This document shows, one piece after another, positions 8,014 to 16,955 of a stretch of 64,000 nucleotides of DNA (positions are counted from its first letter, which is position 1; each line of letters starts with the position of its first letter). The DNA is taken from NCBI RefSeq assembly GCF_014764705.1, contig NZ_JACXXG010000017.1, positions 1 to 64,000 on the forward strand. The letters are read 5' to 3'. Under the pieces are notes generated by a model. That model saw nothing but the letters and a program-made list of their open reading frames with translations, ran no database searches and was not told the origin of the DNA. This DNA comes from Stutzerimonas kunmingensis. Lineage in GTDB: Bacteria; Pseudomonadota; Gammaproteobacteria; Pseudomonadales; Pseudomonadaceae. Made by a program: the position numbers and the translations under genes.

Positions 8014-10020
8014 TTACAGCAGCAGGGTGCGGATATCCGCCAGCAGCTCCGACAGCCGTTTGGTGAAGCGTGCGGCGGCAGCCCCGTTGATCACACGGTG
8101 ATCGTAGGACAGCGAGAGCGGCAACATCAGGCGCGGCTCGAATGCCTTGCCGTCCCAGACTGGCTGCATCGTCGCCTTGGATACCCCGAGAATCGCCACT
8201 TCCGGCGCGTTGACGATCGGCGTGAAGCCGGTGCCGCCAATGTGGCCAAGGCTGGAAATGGTGAAGCAGGCACCCTGCATGGCGTCAGGCGAGAGCTTCT
8301 TGCTGCGCGCTTTCTCCGCCAGCTCGGCCGCTTCGCCAGCCAACTGCAGCAAACTCTTCTGATCCACGTTCTTGATCACCGGGACCATCAGGCCATCCGG
8401 CGTATCCACGGCGAAGCCGATGTGCACATACTTCTTGCGGATCAGTGCCTTGCCGCTTGGCGCCAGCGAGCTGTTGAAGTCCGGCAGCTCCTTGAGCAGG
8501 TGCGCACACGCCTTGAGCAACAACGGCAGCACGGTGAGCTTGACGCCGGCCTTCTCGGCGGCAGCCTTCTGGGAGACGCGGAAAGCCTCCAGTTCGGTGA
8601 TGTCGGCCGATTCGAACTGGGTCACGTGCGGTACGTTCAGCCAGCTGCGGTGCAGGTTGGCTGCGCCGATCTGCATCAGGCGCGACATCGCGACTTCTTC
8701 GACTTCGCCGAACTTGCTGAAGTCCACGGCCGGGATCGGCGGAATGCCGGCACCACCCGAGGCACCTTCGGCCGGAGCCTGCTTGGCCTTGTGCAGCATG
8801 TTCTTGACGTAGGCCTGGACATCTTCCTTGAGAATCCGGCCCTTGGGACCGGTGGCCGGAACATCGGCCAGGTCGACGCCGTACTCGCGCGCGGTCATGC
8901 GAACCGCCGGCCCGGCGTGAACCTTGGTGCCGGCCTTGCTCGGACCGCTGACGGCCGGAGCCGGCGTCGCCGCGGCCTTCGCCTCCGGTACGCCCTGCTT
9001 GTTCGGTGCGACGGCCTGCTGCTGGGAAACGGCCTTCTGCGGCCTGCTCTCGGCCTTTTTCGCTGGCGCCGAGCCCTGGACCTTGAGGGTCAGGATCAGG
9101 TCGCCGGTCTTGGCATCGTCACCCACCTTGATCGACAGCGACTCCACCACGCCCGCCTTGGGCGCCGGAATTTCCATGCTGGCCTTGTCGGATTCCAAGG
9201 TGATCAGCGACTGGTCCGCCTCGACGCTGTCGCCAGCCTTGATCATGACTTCGATGACCTTGGCGCTGCCGCTGGAACCGATGTCCGGAATACGAACCTC
9301 CTCCACGGACTCGCCTGCAGTTTCGGCCGGTGCTTCTGCGGCCTGCTCGGTCAGTTTCTCCTTGGCCGGGCTTTGTGCCTGGCTGGTCGGAGCACTGGCC
9401 GCTCCCGGCTTGCTCGAGGCGGTACCCTTGAGGATCAGGATCAGATCGCCGGTACCGACTTCGTCGCCCACCTTGACCGAAATGCTCTCGACTACGCCAG
9501 CGGCTGGAGAGGGGATCTCCATGCTGGCCTTGTCGGACTCGAGAGTGATCAGCGGTTGCTCGGCGGCGATGGTATCGCCGGCCTTCACTGATATCTCGAT
9601 CACGCTGGCCTTGCCGGAGGAGCCGATGTCCGGAACCTTGATTTCCTGCGACTCGCCTTCCTCGGCGGAGGCCGAAGAATTGTCATCTCCCGGAGGCGTA
9701 GGTGCTTCGGCTTCATCAGTCGGGCCGCCAGTGCTGGCAGCGGCAGGCTCGGCCGCGGCTTGCGCCGGCGCTTCGCTGTCGGTTCCTGCTTCGCTTTCCA
9801 GCTCGAGCAGCTCGTCACCTTCTTTCAGGCGGTCGCCGAGCTTGACCTTCAAGGCTTTCACGACACCAGCCTTGGGCGCGGGGATTTCCATGCTGGCCTT
9901 ATCGGACTCCAGCGTCAGGATGCTTTGGTCGGCTTCGATACGGTCGCCGGCCTTGACGAACAACTCGATTACTTCACCCTCACCGCTGCCGATGTCGGGT
10001 ACGCGTATGGTTTCACTCAC
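8014..10020 (-). CDS. aceF: Pyruvate dehydrogenase E2, dihydrolipoyl acetyltransferase
   Basis: It forms the core of the pyruvate dehydrogenase complex and transfers acetyl groups to CoA. Three lipoyl domains are visible, each with the ESDKASMEIP lipoylation motif (lysines near residues 42, 162 and 280). They are joined by long Ala/Pro/Glu linkers. A peripheral subunit-binding domain follows (~370-405, VRMTAREYGVDLADVPATG), then the catalytic domain ending YDHRVINGAAAARF, with the active-site His and the Asn found in the Azotobacter enzyme where E. coli has Asp. I place the start at GTG 10018-10020 because AGGAG precedes it by 8 bases; an upstream in-frame ATG would sit on the ribosome site. 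The result is 668 aa. The gene follows aceE by 27 bases, so one operon is likely. Confidence 0.97.
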   Translation of the reverse strand: MSETIRVPDIGSGEGEVIELFVKAGDRIEADQSILTLESDKASMEIPAPKAGVVKALKVKLGDRLKEGDELLELESEAGTDSEAPAQAAAEPAAASTGGPTDEAEAPTPPGDDNSSASAEEGESQEIKVPDIGSSGKASVIEISVKAGDTIAAEQPLITLESDKASMEIPSPAAGVVESISVKVGDEVGTGDLILILKGTASSKPGAASAPTSQAQSPAKEKLTEQAAEAPAETAGESVEEVRIPDIGSSGSAKVIEVMIKAGDSVEADQSLITLESDKASMEIPAPKAGVVESLSIKVGDDAKTGDLILTLKVQGSAPAKKAESRPQKAVSQQQAVAPNKQGVPEAKAAATPAPAVSGPSKAGTKVHAGPAVRMTAREYGVDLADVPATGPKGRILKEDVQAYVKNMLHKAKQAPAEGASGGAGIPPIPAVDFSKFGEVEEVAMSRLMQIGAANLHRSWLNVPHVTQFESADITELEAFRVSQKAAAEKAGVKLTVLPLLLKACAHLLKELPDFNSSLAPSGKALIRKKYVHIGFAVDTPDGLMVPVIKNVDQKSLLQLAGEAAELAEKARSKKLSPDAMQGACFTISSLGHIGGTGFTPIVNAPEVAILGVSKATMQPVWDGKAFEPRLMLPLSLSYDHRVINGAAAARFTKRLSELLADIRTLLL

Positions 10021-10047
10021 AATAGGTTCTCCTGTGCGCACGCAGCA

Positions 10048-12693
10048 TCAGCAATCCAGCGGATTGCGCTTCTCGGGGTCGATACCGAACTCGGTGATGG
10101 CGTTGGCCACCACGGTGCGTTCGATGGCGCCGCGATCGGCGAGTGCCTGCAGTGCCGCGACGGCAACCCAGCGACGGTCGACTTCGAAGAAGTCGCGCAG
10201 CTTGGCGCGCGAGTCGCTGCGGCCAAAGCCGTCAGTGCCGAGCACCTGGTATTCGCGCGACGGAACCCACTGGCGAATCTGATCGGCGAACAGCTTCATG
10301 TAGTCGGTCGAGGCCACCACCGGACCTTCGCGGCCTTCCAGACACTGCTCGACGTAGCTCTTGCGAGGTTCTTCGGTCGGGTGCAAACGGTTCCAGCGGT
10401 CTACCGCCAGGCCATCGCGGCGCAGCTCATTGAAGCTGGTCACGCTCCAGACGTCGGCGCCGACGCCCATCTTGGCGAGGATGTCCACCGCGGCGCGCAC
10501 TTCACGCAGGATGGTGCCCGAGCCCAGCAACTGCACGCGGTGCTTGAAGTCGCCCTTGGCTTCTTCGAGCAGGTACATGCCCTTGATGATGCCGTCCTCG
10601 ACACCCTGCGGCATGGCCGGCTGCTGGTAGTTCTCGTTCATCACGGTGATGTAGTAGTAGACGCTCTTCTGCTGCTCCATCATTTCGTGCATGCCGTGAT
10701 GCATGATCACTGCCAGCTCGTAGCCGTAGGTGGGGTCATAGCTACGGCAGTTGGGGATGGTGCTGGCGAGGATGTGGCTGTGGCCGTCCTCGTGCTGCAG
10801 GCCTTCGCCGTTCAGCGTGGTGCGTCCGGAGGTGCCCCCCAGCAGGAAGCCGCGGGTCTGCGCATCGCCCGCCGCCCAAGCCAGGTCGCCGATGCGCTGG
10901 AAGCCGAACATCGAGTAGAAGATGTACACCGGCAGCATCGGCTGGTTGTAGTTGCTGTAGGCGGTACCGGCAGCGATGAACGAGGAGAATGCACCCGCTT
11001 CGTTGAGGCCTTCCTGGAGGATCTGGCCATCCTTTTCCTCGCGGTAGTACATCACCTGGTCGCGGTCGACCGGCTCGTACAGCTGCCCCACCGGGGAGTA
11101 GATGCCCAGCTGGCGGAACATGCCTTCCATGCCGAAGGTACGTGCCTCGTCGGCGAGGATCGGCACGATGCGCTTGCCCAGATCCTTGTCCTTGACCAGC
11201 TGCGAGAGAATCCGACCGAACGCCATGGTGGTGGATATCTCGCGATCCCCGGAACCGTCGAGCACGGCCTTGAGCGTGTCGAGCGGCGGCGTCGGGATGC
11301 TGAAGCTCTTCGGCCGGCGCTGCGGGAGCGATCCGCCGAGCTTTTCGCGGCACTTGCGCAGGTAGCGCATTTCGGCGCTGTCTTCGGCCGGGCGGTAGAA
11401 CGGCAGTTCTTCGAGCTGCGAATCGTTGACCGGAATGTCAAAGCGGTCGCGGAATTTCTTCAGGCTGTCGATATCGACTTTCTTGGTGTTGTGGGCGATG
11501 TTCTTCGCCTCGCCGGCACCGGTGCCGTAGCCCTTGATGGTCTTGGCCAGGATGACCGTTGGCTGACCCTTGTGGTTGACCGCCTGGTGATAGGCCGCAT
11601 AGACCTTGTACGGATCGTGGCCGCCGCGGTTGAGCTTCCAGACTTCCTCGTCGGACATGCTCTCGACACGCTTGAGCAGCTCAGGGTCAGCACCAAAGAA
11701 GTGTTTGCGCACATAGGCGCCGTCTTTGGCCTTGTAGTTCTGGTATTCCCCGTCGATCGCCTCGTCCATGCGGCGCTGCATGCGGCCGTCTTCGTCGGCG
11801 GCGAACAGCGGATCCCACAGGCGACCCCAGACCACCTTGTTGACGTTCCAGTTGGCGCCTTTGAACACGCCTTCCAGTTCCTGAATGATCTTGCTGTTGC
11901 CGCGCACCGGGCCGTCCAGACGCTGCAGGTTGCAGTTGATTACGAACACCAGGTTGTCGAGGTTCTCACGGCCGGCGAGGGAAATGGCGCCGAGGGTTTC
12001 CGGCTCGTCGCACTCGCCGTCACCGATGAAGCACCAGACGCGCTGCTTGCCTTTCGGAATGAAGCCGCGGTTTTCCAGGTACTTCATGAAGCGTGCCTGG
12101 TAGATCGCAGTGATCGGGCCGAGGCCCATGGACACGGTCGGGAACTGCCAGAAGTCCGGCATCAGGTGCGGGTGCGGGTAGCTCGACAGACCCTTGCCAT
12201 CGACTTCCTGGCGGAAGTTGAGCATCTGCTCTTCGCTCAGGCGGCCTTCGAGGAAGGCGCGGGCATAGATGCCGGGGGAAGCGTGGCCCTGATAGTAGAT
12301 CAGGTCGCCGCCATGTTCTTCGGTTGGCGCCTGGAAGAAGTAGTTGAAGCCGATGTCGTAGAGGGTCGCGCTGGAAGCAAAGGTGGAGATGTGGCCACCC
12401 AGATCCGGATCCTTGAGATTGGCGCGCATCACCATGGCCAGTGCGTTCCAGCGGACCAGGGAGCGAATGCGCCGCTCCATGAACAGGTCGCCTGGCATTT
12501 TGGCTTCGCGGGTGACGGGGATGGTATTGCGGTACGGCGTGGTGATGCCGTAGGGCAGGGGGGTGCCGCTACGTGTGGCCAGTTCACCCATCCGGGTCAT
12601 CAGGTAGTGAGCGCGGTCTTCACCCTCGCGGTCGAGGACGGACTCGAGGGCGTCCAGCCATTCCTGGGTTTCGACGGGATCGAGATCTTGCAT
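10048..12693 (-). CDS. aceE: Pyruvate dehydrogenase E1 component (homodimeric type)
   Basis: The thiamine-diphosphate enzyme that decarboxylates pyruvate and acetylates the lipoyl group of AceF. The protein is 881 aa, as usual for homodimeric E1. The ThDP/Mg motif GDGECDEPETLG with INCNLQ ~25 residues later is near residues 220-255. The N-terminal MQDLDPVETQEWLDALESV matches the family. ATG at 12691-12693 has GGAG six bases upstream, whereas the in-frame ATG at 12703-12705 would overlap that site. It heads the aceE-aceF operon, with twin operator-like palindromes ~110-180 bases upstream. Confidence 0.97.
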   Translation of the reverse strand: MQDLDPVETQEWLDALESVLDREGEDRAHYLMTRMGELATRSGTPLPYGITTPYRNTIPVTREAKMPGDLFMERRIRSLVRWNALAMVMRANLKDPDLGGHISTFASSATLYDIGFNYFFQAPTEEHGGDLIYYQGHASPGIYARAFLEGRLSEEQMLNFRQEVDGKGLSSYPHPHLMPDFWQFPTVSMGLGPITAIYQARFMKYLENRGFIPKGKQRVWCFIGDGECDEPETLGAISLAGRENLDNLVFVINCNLQRLDGPVRGNSKIIQELEGVFKGANWNVNKVVWGRLWDPLFAADEDGRMQRRMDEAIDGEYQNYKAKDGAYVRKHFFGADPELLKRVESMSDEEVWKLNRGGHDPYKVYAAYHQAVNHKGQPTVILAKTIKGYGTGAGEAKNIAHNTKKVDIDSLKKFRDRFDIPVNDSQLEELPFYRPAEDSAEMRYLRKCREKLGGSLPQRRPKSFSIPTPPLDTLKAVLDGSGDREISTTMAFGRILSQLVKDKDLGKRIVPILADEARTFGMEGMFRQLGIYSPVGQLYEPVDRDQVMYYREEKDGQILQEGLNEAGAFSSFIAAGTAYSNYNQPMLPVYIFYSMFGFQRIGDLAWAAGDAQTRGFLLGGTSGRTTLNGEGLQHEDGHSHILASTIPNCRSYDPTYGYELAVIMHHGMHEMMEQQKSVYYYITVMNENYQQPAMPQGVEDGIIKGMYLLEEAKGDFKHRVQLLGSGTILREVRAAVDILAKMGVGADVWSVTSFNELRRDGLAVDRWNRLHPTEEPRKSYVEQCLEGREGPVVASTDYMKLFADQIRQWVPSREYQVLGTDGFGRSDSRAKLRDFFEVDRRWVAVAALQALADRGAIERTVVANAITEFGIDPEKRNPLDC

Positions 12694-12805
12694 GGCTTGC
12701 TCCATGGCGGAAAGGCTTCCAGAATCGGTTGCCTGTTCGCGACCGGCTTTGTGGGCCGGTGCGTGTAATGTTCTTGGACGAGTGCCGGGGGTAGGACCGG
12801 GCGTC

Positions 12806-12820
12806 TGTAGTTTTACTACA
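12806..12820. promoter_or_regulatory. Operator-like palindrome 1 of the aceE/glnE promoter region
   Basis: TGTAGTTTTACTACA is a perfect palindrome with a TTT centre (TGTAGT-N3-ACTACA). The shape is that of operators used by GntR/FadR-family repressors such as PdhR or LldR (TGGTN3ACCA types). It lies 113 bases ahead of the aceE start codon, and a second copy is centred 51 bases further on. The cognate regulator is not in the window. Confidence 0.65.
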
Positions 12821-12857
12821 AAATGACGTCGGGATCAGCCCCCTGAAATACTCTTTA

Positions 12858-12870
12858 GTAGTAAAACTAC
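12858..12870. promoter_or_regulatory. Operator-like palindrome 2 of the aceE/glnE promoter region
   Basis: GTAGTAAAACTAC repeats the GTAGT-N3-ACTAC palindrome of site 1. The centres (12813 and 12864) are 51 bases, almost five helical turns, apart. This suits cooperative binding or a small loop across the aceE promoter. The two sites are also inverted copies of one another. Confidence 0.65.
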
Positions 12871-12959
12871 AGATCAGCGGCGCTGGCATTTTCCTGAGAA
12901 AGGCATCTGCGAGGCTCTGAATCGAGCGGTTTCACTGTGTTGCTGTGAAGGAAACCTCA

Positions 12960-15905
12960 ATGAGTCTGCCATCGCTGGTTGCATTGCCGCCCTCGCTTCT
13001 GCCTTTTGTCAGTCGTGCCGAAGAGTCGTTCCTCGCTGCTGCCGGCAGCCTGTCGGATGCCATTGCGGCACGTTGCCGCGCCTGGCTGGTGGAGCAGCGC
13101 GAGGCGTTCGGCCGGGTCTGTGCGGCGAGCGACTTTGTCAGCGAACAGGTTAGTCGAGATCCGCAGATGCTGCTGCAGCTGGCCGAGCTGGGCTGGCTGG
13201 ACAGATCGCTCGCGCCGGTCGAGATGCGTGACGCACTGAGCGAGCAGGTCGCCGCGTGCGACAGCGAGGATGCCCTGGCGCTGACCCTGCGCCGCTTCCG
13301 GACCCGCCAGCAGGTGCGGATCATCTGGCGCGACCTGACCCGTCAGGCCGAGCTTGCCGAAACCTGTCGCGACCTTTCCGATCTCGCCGACGCTTCGGTC
13401 GATCTGGCGTATCACTGGCTGTACACACGCCATTGCGAGCAGTTCGGCGTACCCACCGGGCGTCGCAGCGGCAACCCGCAACACATGGTCATCCTTGGCA
13501 TGGGCAAGCTGGGCGCCCATGAGCTGAATCTGTCCTCGGACATCGACCTGATCTTCGGATACCCCGAAGGTGGCGAAACCGTGGGTGCCAAGCGCTCGCT
13601 GGACAATCAGGAGTTCTTCGTCCGGCTCGGTCAGCGGCTGATCAAGTCGCTGGACGCCATCACCGTCGATGGCTTCGTCTTCCGCGTCGATATGCGCCTA
13701 CGCCCGTACGGTTCGTCCGGTCCGCTGGTCTACAGCTTCAACGCGCTGGAACAGTACTACCAGGACCAGGGGCGTGACTGGGAGCGCTACGCGATGATCA
13801 AGGCGCGTGTCATCGGTGGCGACCAGCAGGCCGGCAAGGAGCTGTTGGAAATGCTGCGGCCGTTCGTCTATCGGCGCTACCTTGATTTCTCCGCCATCGA
13901 AGCGCTGCGCACCATGAAGCAGCTGATCCAGCAGGAAGTGCGGCGCAAGGGCATGGCTTCGAATATCAAGCTGGGTGCCGGCGGCATCCGCGAGGTGGAG
14001 TTCATCGCCCAGGCGTTTCAGCTGATTCACGGCGGGCGCGATCTCAGCCTGCAACAGCGGCCGTTGCTCAAGGTGCTGGCTACCCTGGAAGGTCAGGGCT
14101 ATCTGCCGGGTGCGGCGGTGAAGGAGCTGCGCGAAGGCTACGAGTTTCTGCGCTATACCGAGCATGCGCTGCAGGCCATCGCCGATCGCCAGACGCAGAT
14201 GCTGCCGGAGACTGAAGTTGACTGCGCGCGGGTCGCCTTCATGCTCGGTTTCGACAGCTGGCAGGCCTTCCACGAGCAGCTGTTGCACTGGCGTGGGCGT
14301 ATCGACTGGCATTTTCACCAGGTTATCGCCGACCCGGACGAGGACGAGAATGCCGAAGGCGAGGCGCTGGTCGGCGGCGAGTGGCTGCCGCTGTGGGAGC
14401 AGGACTGGGACGAGGAGTTCGCCTGCCGCCAGCTGTCCGAGGCGGGTTTCCGTGATGGCCAGGGCGCCTGTCAGCGTCTTGCTGCACTGCGCAATGCCAG
14501 TCAGGTCAGGACCATGCAGCGTCTCGGCCGTGAGCGACTGGACGCCTTCATTCCTCGTCTGCTGGCGCAGGCCGTCGAGCAGGACGACCCGGATCTGGTG
14601 CTCGAACGTGTACTGCCGCTGGTGGAAGCGGTCGCCCGGCGTTCGGCCTATCTCGTACTGCTGACCGAAAATCCCGGGGCGCTGCAGCGGCTGCTGGAAC
14701 TCTGCGCGGCCAGCCCGTGGATCGCCGAGCAGATCGCTCGCTTCCCGTTGCTGCTCGACGAATTGCTCAACGCCGGTCGTTTGTATAGCCCGCCGCTGGC
14801 GCCGGAGCTGGCCGCAGAATTGCGCGAGCGGCTGATGCGTATTCCCGAGGATGACCTCGAGCAGCAGATGGAGGCGCTGCGTCATTTCAAGCTGGCGCAT
14901 CGCCTGCGCGTCGCAGCCTCGGAGATCGCCGGGACGCTGCCGTTGATGAAGGTCAGCGACTACCTGACCTGGCTGGCGGAGGCCATTCTGCAGGAAGTGC
15001 TGACCCTGGCCTGGCGCCACACTGTCGCGCGTCATGGTCAGCCGCAGCGCAGCGACGGCACGCTGTGCGATCCGGCCTTCGTCATCGTCGGTTACGGCAA
15101 GGTCGGCGGGATCGAGCTCGGTCACGGTTCCGACCTGGATTTGGTGTTCATCCATGACGGGGACCCTGCCGCCGAGACCAATGGCGCCAAGCCCATCGAC
15201 ACCGCGCAGTTCTTTACCCGTCTCGGTCAGCGCATCATTCATCTGCTGGCCACCCAGACCACCTCCGGCCAGCTGTACGAGGTCGACATGCGCCTGCGTC
15301 CGTCCGGCGCTTCCGGGCTGCTGGTCAGCTCCCTCGGCGCCTTCGAGCGCTACCAGGGTCAGGAAGCCTGGACCTGGGAGCACCAGGCGCTGGTGCGTGC
15401 GCGGGTGCTGGTTGGCTGCCCGCAGCTGACCGCCGACTTCGAACGGGTGCGCGCCGGTGTGCTCGGTCGTGAGCGTGATCTGGATGCGCTGCGTCGCGAA
15501 GTCAGCGACATGCGCGCGAAGATGCGCGACAACCTCGGGACCCGCGCGACACATGCGGGGACTGCCGAGCAAGCCTTCGACGCCGCTGCCGAGTTCAATC
15601 TCAAGCAGGACGCCGGTGGTATCGTGGATATCGAATTTATGGTGCAATACGCGGCTTTGGCGTGGTCGCACCAGCATCCCGAACTGCTGCGCTATACCGA
15701 TAACATCCGCATTCTCGATGGGTTGGAGCAGGCCGGGTTGATGACCGGCGATGAGGTTCGGCTGCTGCAGGATGCCTACAAGGCCTACCGCGCCGCAGCG
15801 CACCGGCAATCACTGCAGAAGCAGCCCGGAGTGGTGAGTGGGGATCAATTCCACGACGAGCGCCGCGCTGTCATGCGTATCTGGCGTGAGTTGGGCCTAA
15901 GCTGA
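12960..15905 (+). CDS. glnE: Bifunctional glutamine synthetase adenylyltransferase/deadenylase
   Basis: It adds and removes AMP on glutamine synthetase according to PII state, so controls nitrogen assimilation. The 981-residue protein has the expected two nucleotidyltransferase domains. The N-terminal deadenylase carries LSSDIDLIFGYPEGG near residue 190 and the C-terminal adenylyltransferase carries LGHGSDLDLVFIHDGD near residue 720. Both keep the GSDxDL-type metal-binding aspartates. ATG 12960 is chosen over the in-frame 12945 because AAGGA at 12948-12952 lies seven bases upstream and MSLPSL is the family start. It is divergent from aceE and is followed 49 bases later by ilvE. Confidence 0.97.
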   Translation: MSLPSLVALPPSLLPFVSRAEESFLAAAGSLSDAIAARCRAWLVEQREAFGRVCAASDFVSEQVSRDPQMLLQLAELGWLDRSLAPVEMRDALSEQVAACDSEDALALTLRRFRTRQQVRIIWRDLTRQAELAETCRDLSDLADASVDLAYHWLYTRHCEQFGVPTGRRSGNPQHMVILGMGKLGAHELNLSSDIDLIFGYPEGGETVGAKRSLDNQEFFVRLGQRLIKSLDAITVDGFVFRVDMRLRPYGSSGPLVYSFNALEQYYQDQGRDWERYAMIKARVIGGDQQAGKELLEMLRPFVYRRYLDFSAIEALRTMKQLIQQEVRRKGMASNIKLGAGGIREVEFIAQAFQLIHGGRDLSLQQRPLLKVLATLEGQGYLPGAAVKELREGYEFLRYTEHALQAIADRQTQMLPETEVDCARVAFMLGFDSWQAFHEQLLHWRGRIDWHFHQVIADPDEDENAEGEALVGGEWLPLWEQDWDEEFACRQLSEAGFRDGQGACQRLAALRNASQVRTMQRLGRERLDAFIPRLLAQAVEQDDPDLVLERVLPLVEAVARRSAYLVLLTENPGALQRLLELCAASPWIAEQIARFPLLLDELLNAGRLYSPPLAPELAAELRERLMRIPEDDLEQQMEALRHFKLAHRLRVAASEIAGTLPLMKVSDYLTWLAEAILQEVLTLAWRHTVARHGQPQRSDGTLCDPAFVIVGYGKVGGIELGHGSDLDLVFIHDGDPAAETNGAKPIDTAQFFTRLGQRIIHLLATQTTSGQLYEVDMRLRPSGASGLLVSSLGAFERYQGQEAWTWEHQALVRARVLVGCPQLTADFERVRAGVLGRERDLDALRREVSDMRAKMRDNLGTRATHAGTAEQAFDAAAEFNLKQDAGGIVDIEFMVQYAALAWSHQHPELLRYTDNIRILDGLEQAGLMTGDEVRLLQDAYKAYRAAAHRQSLQKQPGVVSGDQFHDERRAVMRIWRELGLS

Positions 15906-15954
15906 GCCCCTCGTCGGGCTACTGGCAAATTCGAATTCTGAGGAGCTGGCAACG

Positions 15955-16878
15955 ATGTCGATGGCCGATCGTGATGGCGTCATCTGGTATGACGGCGAAC
16001 TGGTGCAGTGGCGTGATGCGACCACCCATGTGCTGACCCATACCCTGCACTACGGCATGGGCGTATTCGAAGGCGTACGCGCCTACAACACCCCGGACGG
16101 CACGGCGATCTTCCGCCTGCAGGCGCACACCGACCGCCTGTTCGATTCGGCACACATCATGAACATGCCGATGCCGTACTCGAAGGAAGAGATCAACGAA
16201 GCGACCCGCGCCGCAGTGCGCGAGAACAACCTGGAAAGCGCCTACATCCGCCCGATGGTGTTCTACGGAAGCGAAGGCATGGGCCTGCGCGCCAGCGGCC
16301 TGAAAGTGCACGTGATCGTCGCCGCCTGGCACTGGGGCGCCTACATGGGCGACGAGGCGCTGGAACTGGGCATCAAGGTGCGCACCAGCTCCTTCACCCG
16401 TCACCACGTCAACATCACCATGACCCGCGCCAAGTCCAACGGTGCCTACATCAACTCGATGCTGGCCCTGCAGGAAGCCATTTCCGGTGGCGCTGACGAA
16501 GCGTTGATGCTGGATCCTGAAGGCTACGTGGCCGAAGGTTCGGGCGAGAACATCTTCATCATCAAGGATGGCGTGATCTACACCCCGGAAGTGACCGCCT
16601 GCCTGAATGGCATCACTCGTGGCACCGTGCTGACCCTGGCCGCCGAGCACGGCCTGAAGGTGGTCGAGAAGCGCATCACCCGCGACGAGGTGTACATCGC
16701 CGACGAAGCCTTCTTCACCGGAACTGCCGCAGAGGTGACGCCGATTCGCGAAGTCGACGGTCGCGCCATCGGCATCGGCCGTCGTGGACCGATCACCGAA
16801 AAGCTGCAGAAGGCGTACTTCGATCTGGTCTCCGGCAAGACCGCGGCGCATGCCGAATGGCGGACACTGGTCAAGTAA
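15955..16878 (+). CDS. ilvE: Branched-chain amino acid aminotransferase
   Basis: A fold-type IV PLP enzyme that transfers amino groups between glutamate and the oxo-acids of leucine, isoleucine and valine. The 307-aa length is typical. The PLP lysine lies in MTRAKSNGAYIN near residue 158, and EGSGENIFI and LNGITRGTVL form the phosphate/cofactor loops. AGGAG at 15941-15945 precedes ATG by nine bases. It lies immediately before the LPS heptosyltransferase genes, as in P. aeruginosa; 77 bases with an imperfect hairpin separate it from waaF, so partial readthrough is possible. Confidence 0.96.
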   Translation: MSMADRDGVIWYDGELVQWRDATTHVLTHTLHYGMGVFEGVRAYNTPDGTAIFRLQAHTDRLFDSAHIMNMPMPYSKEEINEATRAAVRENNLESAYIRPMVFYGSEGMGLRASGLKVHVIVAAWHWGAYMGDEALELGIKVRTSSFTRHHVNITMTRAKSNGAYINSMLALQEAISGGADEALMLDPEGYVAEGSGENIFIIKDGVIYTPEVTACLNGITRGTVLTLAAEHGLKVVEKRITRDEVYIADEAFFTGTAAEVTPIREVDGRAIGIGRRGPITEKLQKAYFDLVSGKTAAHAEWRTLVK

Positions 16879-16955
16879 GCCTGGCGCTGGGAGCCGGCAC
16901 GCATGAATCGCTTGCCGGCCACGCTTCCAGCCCCTCAGCTTATGGCTTAGAGCTT

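Noticed and set aside
9760..12768. Open frame of 1002 codons on the plus strand opposite aceE
   Set aside because: It is the antisense shadow of the high-GC aceE/aceF genes, with no recognisable domain.
13698..15809. Open frame of 703 codons on the minus strand opposite glnE
   Set aside because: Antisense shadow of glnE, which has complete catalytic motifs on the plus strand.
16879..16955. Terminator between ilvE and waaF
   Set aside because: CTGG/CCAG-ended imperfect hairpin has many mismatches and no U-tract, so I did not list it.
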